The position numbers and the translations under genes were made by a program. Below, one piece after another: positions 52,477 through 64,000 of a DNA stretch of 64,000 nt; position 1 is the first letter of the stretch, and every line of letters starts with the position of its first letter. Location: contig JAJTWR010000365.1 in the NCBI GenBank assembly GCA_021613335.1, positions 1,514,501-1,578,500 on the forward strand, written 5' to 3'. The notes under the pieces are model-generated. The model was given only the letters and a program-made list of their open reading frames with translations, was not told where the DNA came from and searched no databases. This DNA comes from Whitmania pigra. Taxonomy: Eukaryota; Annelida; Clitellata; Hirudinida; Haemopidae.

Positions 52477-52738
52477 CGAAGACTTCTGACTGTACATAAA
52501 CTCTGTACATAATTATTTTGTGACATTGATTGACATTATTCACTTGTTTGCACATGTCATCAATTACTTAGTTTACTTATTTATATATGTATTTATTTAT
52601 ATATGTATTTATTCACTTTTTTTTTCGGACTGCTTGCACCTCGATGTTCGTTGTTTCCTGTTGTTCTCTTCTGTTGTTGTCCCCGTCCTAATCATCTAGT
52701 TATGAAATGGACGTTAATAAATAACCAACCAACCAACC
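51396..52738 (+). mobile_element. 5'-truncated Jockey/I-type LINE with RNase H
   Basis: It is flanked by a perfect 12-bp target-site duplication, GAGACGAACGAG, at 51384-51395 and 52739-52750. It ends in AATAAATAACCAACCAACCAACC, a short simple-repeat tail. Only the 3' part of ORF2 remains: an RNase H domain (LCYTDASKMKDKAGIGIF; ATELAAIEDC; ILSDSLSAIQ; VPAHVGIPGNEKADTLAK), then a C-terminal CCHC motif. The apurinic endonuclease and reverse transcriptase parts are missing. Confidence 0.9.
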
Positions 52739-53209
52739 GAGACGAACGAGGCGAGCTCATGAGAATCTCATTCTGTTGTTTAAATAGACCTTCGCTAGGA
52801 CTTCAAACAAAGGAGTCCACTGCTACGCGCTGAGTCACTGTTGCTGTCCTGCACGTTTGTGGCCTGGCGGAGTTGTGGGCCGAAGTTCTGTGTCCGACGT
52901 TCCTAGTGTTGTGCGCCTGGAGCTTGTGTGTGATGATGCAAGTAGGACGAAGTTCAGTGTCCAACAAGCATCAGCTACAATCATAATCACAAAATGCAAA
53001 GCGTGTCACGTTATGCAGTTACCAAGCAGGTCAAAAAATTGAATTTGCAGTTTAAAAAAATCAACAAATCGTAAGTGTTAATTGTATCCTGAAACCATTG
53101 TTTTACTTGTCTGCCGTCAGTAGACACTTATATAATACCACTTATAAGCCTAGTCTCTAACGTAGCTGAAGTTAGCAGACACTCAAACTTAATTTCTAAT
53201 GCGAAATTT

Positions 53210-53409
53210 GAAGTTATAATATTTGGAAGCTATGTTTCAAATGCTTTTCAAAAATGGTTATATGTCAATTGTAGGAAGATTTTCAAATTTTTGAAGTTAT
53301 TAGGAATTTGAAGTTATAATATTTGGAAGCTATGTTTCAAATGCTTTTCAAAAATGGTTATATGTCAATTGTAGGAAGATTTTCAAATTTTTGAAGTTAT
53401 TAGGAATTT
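53210..53409 (+). repeat. Exact 100-bp tandem duplication
   Basis: The unit GAAGTTATAATATTTGGAAG...TTGAAGTTATTAGGAATTT occurs twice, at 53210-53309 and 53310-53409. I see no difference between the copies. The unit itself starts and ends with GAAGTTAT words, which may have promoted unequal pairing. Confidence 0.9.
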
Positions 53410-53681
53410 GTGGAATTCGTTCAAAAGTCTTCATAAAAAAGTCTCAGTAACCACGACTTTTCGATTGATGAAATGTGCATCAAAATGTTTGTTAAGATTT
53501 TTATTTTCCAAATATGTATGCCTTGTTAGTCTTTAAAATTGTGGAACAACATACTTGCTTCATATATCGCGAGACACGTTAGGCGGAAGATCTTCCAGCA
53601 ATGGATTGTCTTACAAGTCCTTTTACTCAACAATCACAATTATATATAACAGAGATGTTATCTTGGTTTTGGTTTTTTTAG

Positions 53682-53972
53682 GAAAAATTATTTCCCTTTT
53701 GACCGAAATCAAATTAAATTCCGTTTCTTCTAAGACATGGATAAATATCCAGAATAAGCCAGAGTATGAGAACAAAATGGGATCATTCATTACTTTTAAT
53801 AGAAACATGGTAAGTTTGTCATTTATTATATTCGCTGTTAGTGTTACAGCATATATTATTATTTTCTAGCTGTCGCATTTCCAAGAAATAAAAAAAGACA
53901 GAAATAACAGACTCTCCTTGCGAGATCCTTTCAAAAATGCTAAACGAGACAATCAAACTCCACAATGCGTTT
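53682..53972 (+). CDS. Two possible orphan exons
   Basis: A strong acceptor (TTTTTTTAG) precedes an open segment with KIISLLTEIKLNSVSSKTW...KMGSFITFNRNM ending at a strong donor (ATG|GTAAGT, about 53811). A second segment after TTTTCTAG (about 53871) reads in phase LSHFQEIKKDRNNRLSLRDP and stops with TGA. Upstream exons and a family match were not found. It could be a gene remnant, part of a transposon, or chance. Confidence 0.3.
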
Positions 53973-56130
53973 GACATCTTCTTTCATGCTGTATTTGTCT
54001 CACAATTATGGCCTTGAATTACGTTCTGTAGAGCAATTACTAATGGCTACTTACTAATGATTATTATTTACTGCAACTATGGAAGCCTATTACTTGAAAA
54101 AAACTTGAAAAGTGAAATTATTTATTGACTTTTTTGTTTAAAAAGCCGCATTCAACGCCTGACAATTACCATCCAGTAATATTAAGTGCGAGGAGCTTAA
54201 GGAAAGCTTCGATAAGTTGAAATGCTGTAGTAGTAGTACAAACTCGATGAAATGTGTATTCCAAGACATTCCCTAGATTCGTCTTTACAAAGGCGACTTC
54301 TCAAGCCGCAGCAAGTGGTTGGCGGGATGAATCACGGCATGAAGAGCTAGTCACGTGAGAAGCCGCGGTCGGTACAAAGGAAGAAAGAAGAGGACTCCAA
54401 AAGTTCATGCAACTTTCAAAATCCATATTCGACGCCCCATGCGGCAACGAAAATTAAAGTCGAAAGAGATTACCGACGAATACGAATCATGAGACATGTG
54501 TCGAATGTCGGAAAACATTGAAAATGTACAAAATAATCATCGAGAGGTCATCTTGTTAACGGTCGTCCTTCACATCCGCTCGTCGAGCATGTGTATAACT
54601 GAAAGGATCCAACTTATATCACACGTGCAACGAAATGGTAATATGCCAACGATCGTCAGTGTTAATAAACTACCAACCCATCAATTACCATCATCATCAC
54701 CATCACCACTAATATATAACAATAATAATAGATTAGTATTCGCAAGGGCAACACAAACACACGTCAATCAAAGGGGAGTTTCAGGACAAAGCAGAAGGCA
54801 GTAGAACCCAACAAATGGCCATGATGATGTCATGCAGTTATGATGCAACGCCAATTTCCACACCTAACTCTGCAGCTGCCTTCATAAGCTCTATACAACT
54901 CCCTTTAAATAGAATACATTTTGTGATGAGGCAGTTGCCCACTGCTCACAAAGCAACAACAGAATTCCCAACACAATAGCTGGATATATCATGCCGTGAA
55001 ATCAAGGACAAGTAAAGGTAATTCATGTTTGGTCACCAAAGAAAACAAATGAACAACAAATTTAGAAGTTACTTTCAAGCCGAGCATCACATTCCCAGAC
55101 ATCCCCCATCGACACGACACCAACGATCCATTCCCATACGTCAAGAGAATTGAACTTAATCATTTGCTTTTACTTTCTTTCTCTCATCTCAATAGGTCTC
55201 AATAGGAATTTCAATGATGTCCAAAATGTGGATATTTACATCGACAAGCCTGCTCTTCCATCTAAAACGCATCAAATGACCTAAAGGATCTCAGGTAATT
55301 TCTTACAGAATGCCCTAATAATATTAATAATAACGACAGCAACTCATACGAGGCGAATTTATGATCCAGCATCAATACATAATGCAACATTTGAGAAGGT
55401 TTGGCTGCTTAAGAGTGAAGCAGCGAAGGAGAATAAATTAAAATCCACCAAAGAATTTCTACACTGTAAAGAAATGTTCAATGACGTGACAACAGAAGAA
55501 TCAAAGTCATCGAGGACACCAAGGCAAATGACCCCGGCATCCAATCGAATTGTGTCCATCCCGGTCGGATAGACGACTGCAAGTTTGTAGCTGTTGCTGT
55601 AATTAATGTAGCGAAGCACATTCAGACACCGTCTCATTAACACCTCCAACACCTCATTATCATATTCAAGCTGTCTCTAAACAGTTCACATCAGGTCAAT
55701 AAAAAGCTAATGGGAGCAGTTCAGCAGAGGCTAACAAATACAACATGAATAATTAATGAATAGATGAATAATTAATTAATTAGGACATTAAAATAAAAAT
55801 GATGATGACAACGTTGCAATTCACATCTTCCTCTTCTACAGATTCCAGCAACCACCTGAAATTGCAGTTAGGAAAATAAGATAAACCCACCGATTACCAT
55901 TCATCAGTTGCCTTGGCAACAGCCAACTGAATGTGAATATGAATATCAAGCCACACAAACAGTTAATCACTTCCTAGCATATTGTAACGCACATAGACGA
56001 TGACATCTGAGATTAAAATTAGCATAAGGACATTATAAGAATTTCATTCACTGCTCATTGCAAACCTAACAAGAGCTATAAACAAATAGAAATGTGCAAA
56101 CAACAGAGAGAAAATAAGAGCTAAACAATC
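53973..56130. other. Intergenic region
   Basis: No recognisable gene. A minus-strand ORF at 55359-55652 downstream of the eIF4G stop has no motif and is likely non-coding. Short simple-repeat patches only. Confidence 0.5.
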
Positions 56131-56941
<811 letters not shown>

Positions 56942-57102
56942 CTGATTTTTTTTTCTTTTTCAATCATAACCATGTTAAAATACATTAATTAAAATCTTTG
57001 CAATCTTTTAAATATCATGCCATAACTTAAATGCTCTAGAAATTTGTTGATTTTAAATGTAAGCCAATATCTAATTTTTTTTTACCCTGGGCCACCCGCA
57101 GT

Positions 57103-57176
57103 TGCGTCGTCGTCGTCGTCGTCGTCATCATCATCATCATCATCATCATATCATCATCATCATCATCATCATCATC

Positions 57177-57222
<46 letters not shown>

Positions 57223-57223
57223 A
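57103..57223 (+). repeat. (CGT)n/(CAT)n microsatellite
   Basis: Six CGT units followed by about 35 CAT units with two single-base slips. Confidence 0.95.
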
Positions 57224-57489
57224 AGTTGTTATATTGTTGAAACGTTGTTATAATATTGTTGTTGTAAGAGTTTGTGAGCCAGTTTAGTTTTGACCAACTT
57301 CACCTGCGAACAACTCTATTGCGAAAGCTGAGTGTTGCGTTCGACCAAACTAGGTCAGCTTGTGTTACTTTGATTTGTGAGCGGGTTAGAAGTTCTAAAA
57401 AAACTCGCCAATATCCAAAGCTGTACCTCAGGCCTTGTTGTTTTTCACGTTTGCGCTTTTGCTTGTGAGCCAACAGACCTTTATTAGTG

Positions 57490-57677
57490 TTATTGATATA
57501 AACCTGAACAAACTTTGCAATTCACTCCAACGTGGTTGATGGGACCTGCCTGCATCCAATGCTTTAGTTCGAAGTCTGTCAACCAATCACTATTAAATGC
57601 CTGATTGTATCACACTTTAGTTTTCTTACGGGATGGATCAAAACTTGTAGCAACTGGAGTAACTGCATCATCGCCCA
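57490..57677 (-). pseudogene. Remnant of a BED/TTF-type zinc finger transposase N-terminus
   Basis: The minus strand reads MGDDAVTPVATSFDPSRKKT, a TGA stop at 57610-57612, then FNSDWLTDFELKHWMQ and GVNCKVCSGLY before TAA. The F-x2-WL-x(8)-W...C-x2-C pattern is that of the zinc finger beginning hAT-derived proteins (ZBED/ZNF862-like). The in-frame stop and the absence of a downstream transposase body indicate a relic. Confidence 0.45.
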
Positions 57678-58333
57678 TTGTTCAAAAGTCAATTTCAATG
57701 TAGTATGTGCGTGCAAAAATGGCGAAAAAGAAGGAAGCAGGTAGTGATGAAGGGGCTTCATTGAAGAGGTGTAGAATCTCACAGAATTTTATTTACACTA
57801 AAAATGTTCTCCAAACAAACCCAGATTTACAAACAAAAACCCTAGAAACCCAGATTGGAAAAACCAAGATCTTGGGTTAAAACCCAGTACTAGCAACCCT
57901 TTCTATTACCCCAGGAACGCAACCCATTCGACTAACTTTTTTTAGAGAGAATTTCACTGGGATTTTCCATTAAGTAAGTATTTATTGTCAACAAAATCTT
58001 ACAGTTAATGAAATCAAGTTTAAAGCCAAAAATAATTACAAAAAGTAAATTAATTGTAACTTTATTTATGCTGTGCCATATGCATAGAGTCAGAGGCTTA
58101 TTTATTATTTATTTGATTATAGTCCTTTGCATAACTGAGATGATTGCATGCAGGAACTTAACCCATTCTTGGGTTATCGGCCATTCGGCCAACCTGCATT
58201 CCTGCAATCATATCTGGATAACAATGTTTCTTCACATATTTATAACAATGGGTTAGATAATCAAGCAGACATGTTCAGAGCCATAACTACACAAAACTAC
58301 ACAAGCAATAAAAACTAAAAACTGAATATATCA

Positions 58334-61300
58334 TCAATTGAAAAATTCTGATAATAAAGAATTTTGTTTTTTAGTGAATTCAAACATGCCCTCCCACAAA
58401 GGATATATGAAATCTTTGAGAAAATCTGGGTATTTTGAAATAATTTCCTTGCAGAAGTAAAAAACTGCCACACAGTCTTGTGCCTGTTTCAAGGGTATTT
58501 TCATCATCAGTTGCTGAATGTCTATTTCCTCATGACTCACGCGACTGATCAGGACAACTACAAATGCCGTCAAAGTAGCAAAGAATCTGGCAAGATCCAT
58601 CATAGTTCCACTGCTCTCAACTGTTTGATGAGATTTAAATTGAAAATTATACGTCGTTGATATTAATATTTGAACAAATTTAAGGCATTTTATGCAATAA
58701 ACATTGCTAAACAATTATGTTATATGACAAACAGAACAATCTTTATTGTGTTGGTTGCGTTTTAAATGAATTTGGTTTGTCATAGTTTTGTCATTAACTG
58801 ATTTTGAAAAAATGCAATAGACAGTCAACATGTTTTTATAAAACAATTGAAGTATTTCACTACAAATGCCGTCAAAGTAGCAAAGAATCTGGCAAGATCC
58901 ATCATAGTTCCACTGCTCTCAACCGTTTGATGAGATTTAAATTGAAAATTATACGTCATTGATATTAATATTTGAACAAATTTAAGGCATTTTATGCAAT
59001 AAACATTGCTAAACAATTATGTTATATGACAAACAGAACAATCTTTATTGTATTGGTTGCGTTTTAAATGAATTTGGTTTGTCATAGTTTTGTCATTAAC
59101 TGATTTTGAAAAAATGCAATAGACAGTCAACATGTTTTTATAAAACAATTGAAGTATTTTTTTGTTAAAAAATTAAGCTTAATAAATAAGAAGGAATAAT
59201 AATAAAATAATAAGTAACTTAATTAATATTTGTATTTTTTTTTGAAAATATTGGTTTCAACCAATGCCAGCATGATAATTAATATAAGCAACAACCATAT
59301 ATGTGGGAGAACTGGCTGACAATGAGCTGTTTAATGAGGAGGCTGTTGATGCCCAGCAGTGCTCCAAGATCCTCATCCAACTCCCAAAACATATAACCAC
59401 TGACATCATCCTGATTAAAATTCACAAACATTTTGAGCCATAAAAAGATTGACAATATGGCATGCAAGTTGGCTCAAGGGGTTGCGTTCCTGCAAATGAC
59501 GGTGAAAGCAACAGTTATTACGTGTCGTGTTCGCAACCCAGCTTGCACCAGCACACGAACCCATTAGGATGCAGTGCTATACAAATGGTTCAGAGCCTCT
59601 GAGGCTGATGATTGTGGCACTCTACAAATGCACTTATTATTATTAATGTAAATGTAGTTACTATTTTGTAAATTAACTACTTAATTTCTAAATTTTCTTT
59701 AAAGTATGCAGTGTTATGTACAATTAGTCCAATAAAATTAATGTTATCAGTTTCTGGATAAATTTTGTCAACATTATGACAGTAGTATTACTGTATTATA
59801 TTGACATTTAGGACAATAGAAAGATACTGATGTGCATATATTCAATCAAATATTCTTGTGTACACACATAAATTAATTTTGGATGCCCCTGATGATAGAA
59901 TAAAACATTACTATATCTCACCTAAATTAAATTTAATAATATTTAATTGAATTTAAATCATTTAATATACCTTTTGAAGCAAAGTCATCAGTTTGTCTTT
60001 AATTTCAGGAGTCTCTGAGATTAATTTTATCAAAACATTAAATCTCAAAACCAGATAAGGAAATTAATGGTAATGCAAGAGTCATAAAATTTGAAGATGC
60101 ATTCCATTACATTGAAATGGCCTTTAAGTGAGAAGTTGTTTACTTGAAGCTGATACTTAATTAAAAACTAAAATTTAAAAGATGAGAAATGAGATCTTAA
60201 CAAAGAAGTCTAAAACCAACTCAAATTATGTTTGAATTTGAAGAATTTTAAAATAGTTGTTTGAGAGTGCTTTAATTATAAACCTTTTTGAATAATGAAT
60301 ACTTTGAGAGTATTTTAATTATAAATGTTTCAGAATACTTTTACTAATGGAGGCAGTTGCAAGAAACATATAAAAGTAGAAAAATTCAGGATTAGTCTGA
60401 AAACCAGCAAGCAGGAAGCAAAGGAACATAAGTGCTGCTTTCAAAGCAAATGTTTTCTAACCTTAACTCACTTCATAAACTCAAATTATTTCATAATAAC
60501 ATCTTCAATTAATTTGAAGAACAGAATTCAATAGGGAAAACTCAAGTGGAATAGTTAACTTTTTAACTAGTTAGAGAAAATGCAACAGCAATAATTCGAT
60601 ATTGCATGAAATTGAATTGACTCTCTCAAACATTGGTGTCAAACCCACCGATAGCCTGAATTTATGGAGCCTGCAGAATTCTTAAATTTTTTTTGTAATT
60701 CATGTAAGAAATGTTGCTGAAAATTTTGACATGCAAGACTTTAGCTATAATCATTGAAAGTGCAGATTTAATTGCTTAATTAAACATTTTACCAATTGAA
60801 TAATTTAATTGATTAATTGCTAAAAATTTTAATCGATTACAATTTCAACGAAAAGGTAGCAGAGCATAAGAAAGTTATGGAAAGTATTCACAGCATACCT
60901 ACTTGCCTTCTATAAAGTGACCTATTGTGTTAATTAACAGTGTTATTACTGTTTATAATTAAGTTAATTAGTTTTCAGTTTTTTCCTCAAAGTTTTCAAA
61001 CAAATAAATGAATTTAAAATGTATATTATGTGACTTGATTGATTGTTTTAGCCGACTAAGGTCAGATGATTTTGTGCAAATTTTGTGCAATGCCCCCCAA
61101 ATTTAGACTAGCCTCAAAAAAAAAGGTCACCTCCTCATATTTTACGAAATTTTTTGCCCCCCTGAATTTTGTCTAGAAGCAAAAACAGGTCATCTTCTCA
61201 AGTTAAGCAAGGGTTTGCTCTTCCTTGGAAAAAGATGAAATGATGTCCCTGATTTTGTGTAGTTTGTATTTACTGATGCAGGATTGCGATGCAACAAGAT

Positions 61301-63916
61301 TACCTAAAAGTACACGGAATAAAGGTGATGTAATTAATCGAATTTAATAGATTTAAATAATTTTTGATTAATCAATCAAGAAAATTTTAATCAAATAAAA
61401 GTTAAAATTTAAAGAGATAAAAGTTAATAACAAAATTACAAATAGTTTAAGACTCATGTTGTCAAATAGCCTATATATTTAATGTTTGAGCAAACTTTGA
61501 ATCTGTTTCATTACTATTTATGTTCTATTTATTTCATTTTATTTTTCTGAGATTGAAATTGCTTTTTGAGTGTTGCCTAGGATGGTTATAATGATTTGGC
61601 ATCGGAAATGGTTTTTTAAAACAGTAAATATAATTCTCAATACAATCTAGATTTAACTCTCAAAAAGGTAAGACAAAGACATCTATTGTTTTACACTTAA
61701 CTTGAGCAATTCTCATTAAAACTCAATTAAAGCCAATTGTCACATTTTATGAGAACCAAAAAGACAAATGTTATTTTCTCACCAAAACTTGAGAGTTTAA
61801 CCCTGCGACAACTTCTAACAAAATCTGCAATATCTTGACAGTTTGTAAATAAAAATTCTTATTACATTTTATTATTTATTGTGGTAAGACATTCTGAATC
61901 TTAACAAATACACATTTAAATGTTCATTTATTAAATAATAATATTCTAGATGGCATTTTTAGGTGACCCATCAAAATAGCTCAATGTAACATAGAAACAT
62001 TTTTGTATGAGTTGAATGCATTAAATGAAACTGATTCCATATTTATCCCAAAATAAGTGGTTTTAATGTTTTTGTGACCATTTGGAGATTAATTGGCATC
62101 AGGAAATTTCATCATGTGGAAAATTAATTATTATCTAAAATATTCCTAGGATTCCAGCTGCCCCTCAGTATGGGTTATTCATAGATTGTCCCATCCATGT
62201 TCTTTTCAGGTTGGCATTTAACACAACTTGTTAATTGGCATGTGGCACATGTGAGCTGCAGAAAGAGAATTACTTTACCAGATATTCATCAAGTCATGTC
62301 AGTTCCTCTAATTTCTTTTGATCCTTCCCTGTTTTCATGTTGTGTACAATGAAGAGTTAGATTTGAATTTGGAATTTTATATAGCTCATCCTGGTTAAAG
62401 AAATTCTTTTAAGGTGTCAGGAATTGAACTTCTAATAGAGCCACAGTTCATCTTGGCCAATGCTTATGGAGGAAATTTGTTTTTGCTGATCATATTAGTG
62501 GCTATTAGCCTTTCGACCAGATAAATAAATAAATAAAGTGCAGGAACTTCATCTGGCACACCGCTATCGTGACAATGAAAACATCTGTGTTAGAATGCTT
62601 TTGGCTTCAAGTTTTGTTCTGGAAACAATTTTTGATGGGAAGTTCTCCTAGAGAAATGGATCCAGAAAATGATGGAAAAGAAGATGGAAAATGAACCTAA
62701 GAGCAAAACCAAAAACCTTATTTATATTTTACTTTTGATTAGTGATGTTTTTTGCAATAAATTTTACTGAGATGTTTTGATGGTGTGCCACATTTTTAGT
62801 CCATAATATAATAAATTGATTCAAAAATTCTTTAATATTTGAACTTTTAAGTGGAACTAAGCAGATCTATTAAAGCTATTATTCAATAAGAAATTAATTT
62901 TAAAAATAAATAAACTACACAAACAGAAAAAGCAAATACACCTGAAGCAAAAGTAAATCCACCTGGATCAGAAGCATGAGCACTTGATTCAGATGTAAAT
63001 TCATATGGAGTAGAACGAAATCCAACTGAAGCAGAAGAAAATCTCATTAATAAAATATAAAATATCTATTTATTACCCAATTAAGTTGTTCATTCTCACA
63101 TGCAGGTTGTGGGACTGAAGATTGTTTGGCAAATCCACAACCAAAAATAGATCCTATTGGTAAATCCATGGTTAAACCATTTATTAGTCAATTATTAGAG
63201 TTCCGAACAAGTTGAGGTTTTTTATTGAATTATTTGTGAAAATATTATGGATTGTTTAAAATACATAAATAAATGAATATGCCTATCATGTTTTTATTGA
63301 TTTTAAGTTTGAGATAATTTTGTTTTACTGTGAATAGTAGCAGTTTATAATATTTATTTAAAGATATCTAAACTTGATTTTATGAATCTAACTGGCAAAT
63401 ACTACCAAACAGTCACAAGATGTAACAGCTTAAACTAAGAAATAATATTTACGATTGCGATCGAGCTTTCCAGAAAATAAATATAAAATATTGCAGATAA
63501 GCAATACAAGCAAAATCAAAAAATAAATGTCTACATTTATTATTAACATTCATTAAATATTATAAAATATAATTTAAAGAAAAATGTTCTTTATAAAAAA
63601 GGTATGTTTATGAGACAAAAACAACACAACTTACAACAACAAGCTTTAATTTCCAGTTGCAGTTATATATGATATTATATGATTATTAAGATGATTACAG
63701 GATTGCTCACAAATTTCATGGAGTATAATTATTTTATTATGCAACTTATTATTTAGTATGCAACTTAGTAGTATGCATACTAAAGACACCAAAGTATCAA
63801 AATTTTACCAGGAGTTGAATCAGCCAATGGAGTTTTAGCTGCAAAACTGAACTGAGCATGTTTTTCTTTTGGTTTTGGGGGTCTTTTTGGAAGGGATGAT
63901 AGAGAAGCCCTTAAAC
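58334..63916 (-). CDS. Unknown-family helical protein with FG-containing N-terminus (paralogue 2, 5' partial)
   Basis: Minus-strand exons joined in phase: 63809-63916, 63100-63153, 62942-63025, 59971-60014, 59296-59410, 58334-58620 (TGA). The first three are symmetric phase-1 exons encoding a disordered Lys/Pro-rich then FG-containing stretch (SLPKRPPKPKEKHAQFSF; GSIFGCGFAKQSS; AFGFRSTPYEF; GGFTFAS). The last three encode the same domain as the gene at 39201-40050: exon lengths 44 and 115 bp and phases are identical. Matches include GYMFWELDEDLGALLG and IPLKQAQDCVAVFYFC with YPDFLKD. The gene probably starts beyond the window. FG motifs recall nucleoporins or export adaptors, but two or three motifs do not prove that. 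The link between the FG exons and the helical exons spans 2.9 kb and is inferred from phase only. Confidence 0.6.
58558..59161. repeat. 302-bp tandem duplication including part of a coding exon
   Basis: Copies at 58558-58859 and 58860-59161 differ at only a few positions (for example CTGTTT/CCGTTT, GTCGTTG/GTCATTG, TGTGTTGG/TGTATTGG). Each contains the splice acceptor and the first 21 codons of the terminal exon (SSGTMMDLARFFATLTAFV). Only the left copy continues into the rest of the exon; the right copy is an exon fragment inside the intron. Confidence 0.93.
59500..59655 (+). repeat. Possible SINE-like tail
   Basis: A segment richer in GC than its flanks ends TGTGGCACTCTACAAATGCA followed by (TTA)n. 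This resembles the common 3' end of animal SINEs and LINEs (GCGCTxTAxAAATG then ATT repeats). A tRNA-like head with clear A and B boxes was not found. Confidence 0.3.
60080..62935. other. Long intron or intergenic stretch
   Basis: No exon-like segment with paired splice signals and coding character was seen on either strand. Contains the dispersed repeat at 61088. It would be an intron of the minus-strand gene if the FG exons belong to it. Confidence 0.45.
61088..61253 (+). repeat. Dispersed repeat, tandem copy
   Basis: Two diverged sub-copies follow each other (GCCCCCCAAATTTAGACTAG... and GCCCCCCTGAATTTTGTCTAGA...), each followed by an A-rich run and GGTCA(C/T)CT(C/T)CTCA. It ends GAAATGATGTCCCTGATTTT, matching the copy at 20249-20363. 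Confidence 0.6.
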
Positions 63917-64000
63917 CTAAAAGGACAAATGCAAAGGGTCATCTTGACATAAATCCACTAACTTTTATTACTATACGATAACGTCTAAAATGAAGATTAT

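Larger units (their letters stand above)
51243..52966. mobile_element. Solo LTR (369 bp without the inserted LINE)
   Basis: It begins TGTTGCGTAC and ends GTCCAACA, giving the terminal inverted pair TGTTG...CAACA. It is flanked by the 4-bp direct repeat AGCA (51239-51242 and 52967-52970). The host repeat R exists without it at 41983-42120, joined exactly at AGCA. The LTR comprises 51243-51395 and 52751-52966, split by a LINE. No retroviral-type genes accompany it, so it is a solo LTR. A 4-bp duplication fits Gypsy or BEL-type elements. Confidence 0.8.
50729..53223 (+). repeat. Diverged direct repeats bracketing the nested cluster
   Basis: About 105 bp at 50729-50835 recurs at 53113-53223. Shared words are AGACACTTATATAAT, CCTAGTCT, AACGTAGCTGAA, TTAGCAGACACTCAAA and AATGCGAAATTT. 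The copies differ by scattered substitutions and a small insertion, so they are older than the LTR and LINE insertions between them. Confidence 0.75.

Noticed and set aside
54140..54220. Reverse-transcriptase-like word NYHPVIL on the plus strand
   Set aside because: Only about ten residues resemble the NYRPISLL motif, and no other RT motif is nearby.

Overview
The window is nuclear DNA of an invertebrate animal. It is AT-rich, with short exons, GT-AG introns mostly of 100-700 bp, and many ATT/ATG/TTCA microsatellites. The recognisable proteins are animal ones (ASPM, RAB3GAP1, eIF4G, an IRE1/RNase L-type KEN protein). The exact phylum cannot be read from the sequence.

Layout. (1) 281-12001, plus strand: ASPM, lacking only its first exon(s), with ASH, CH, IQ and C-terminal helical-repeat regions. 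(2) 12002-14305: intergenic, with a foldback element whose interior carries degenerate TTAGGG repeats. (3) 14306-21767, plus strand: a gene of about 26 exons encoding roughly 1,000 residues, namely an alpha-helical repeat-like N-terminus, a kinase-like domain that has lost DFG, and a C-terminal KEN ribonuclease domain that keeps the catalytic Arg and His. This is the most interesting gene here. It has the layout of RNase L, but with a different sensor region. (4) 21768-31985: about 10 kb without recognisable genes, dominated by microsatellites. (5) 31986-36435, minus strand: a WD-repeat-like gene, probably WDR93-like. (6) 39201-40050, minus: a small four-exon gene of unknown family. (7) 43391-49856, minus: RAB3GAP1, apparently complete. 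(8) About 50700-53410: a nested transposon cluster (LINE inside a solo LTR inside an older repeat). (9) 56131-56941, minus: two exons encoding the end of the eIF4G W2 domain. (10) 58334-63916, minus: a second gene of the unknown family, with FG-containing upstream exons that run to the window edge.

The genes do not form one pathway. ASPM acts at spindle poles, RAB3GAP1 in Rab3/Rab18 control, eIF4G in translation initiation, and the KEN protein by inference in regulated RNA cleavage. All exon boundaries come from reading splice signals and codon phase by eye. They are consistent in phase for ASPM, the KEN gene (one suspected 1-base indel) and the two unknown paralogues, and only approximate for RAB3GAP1 and the WD gene.
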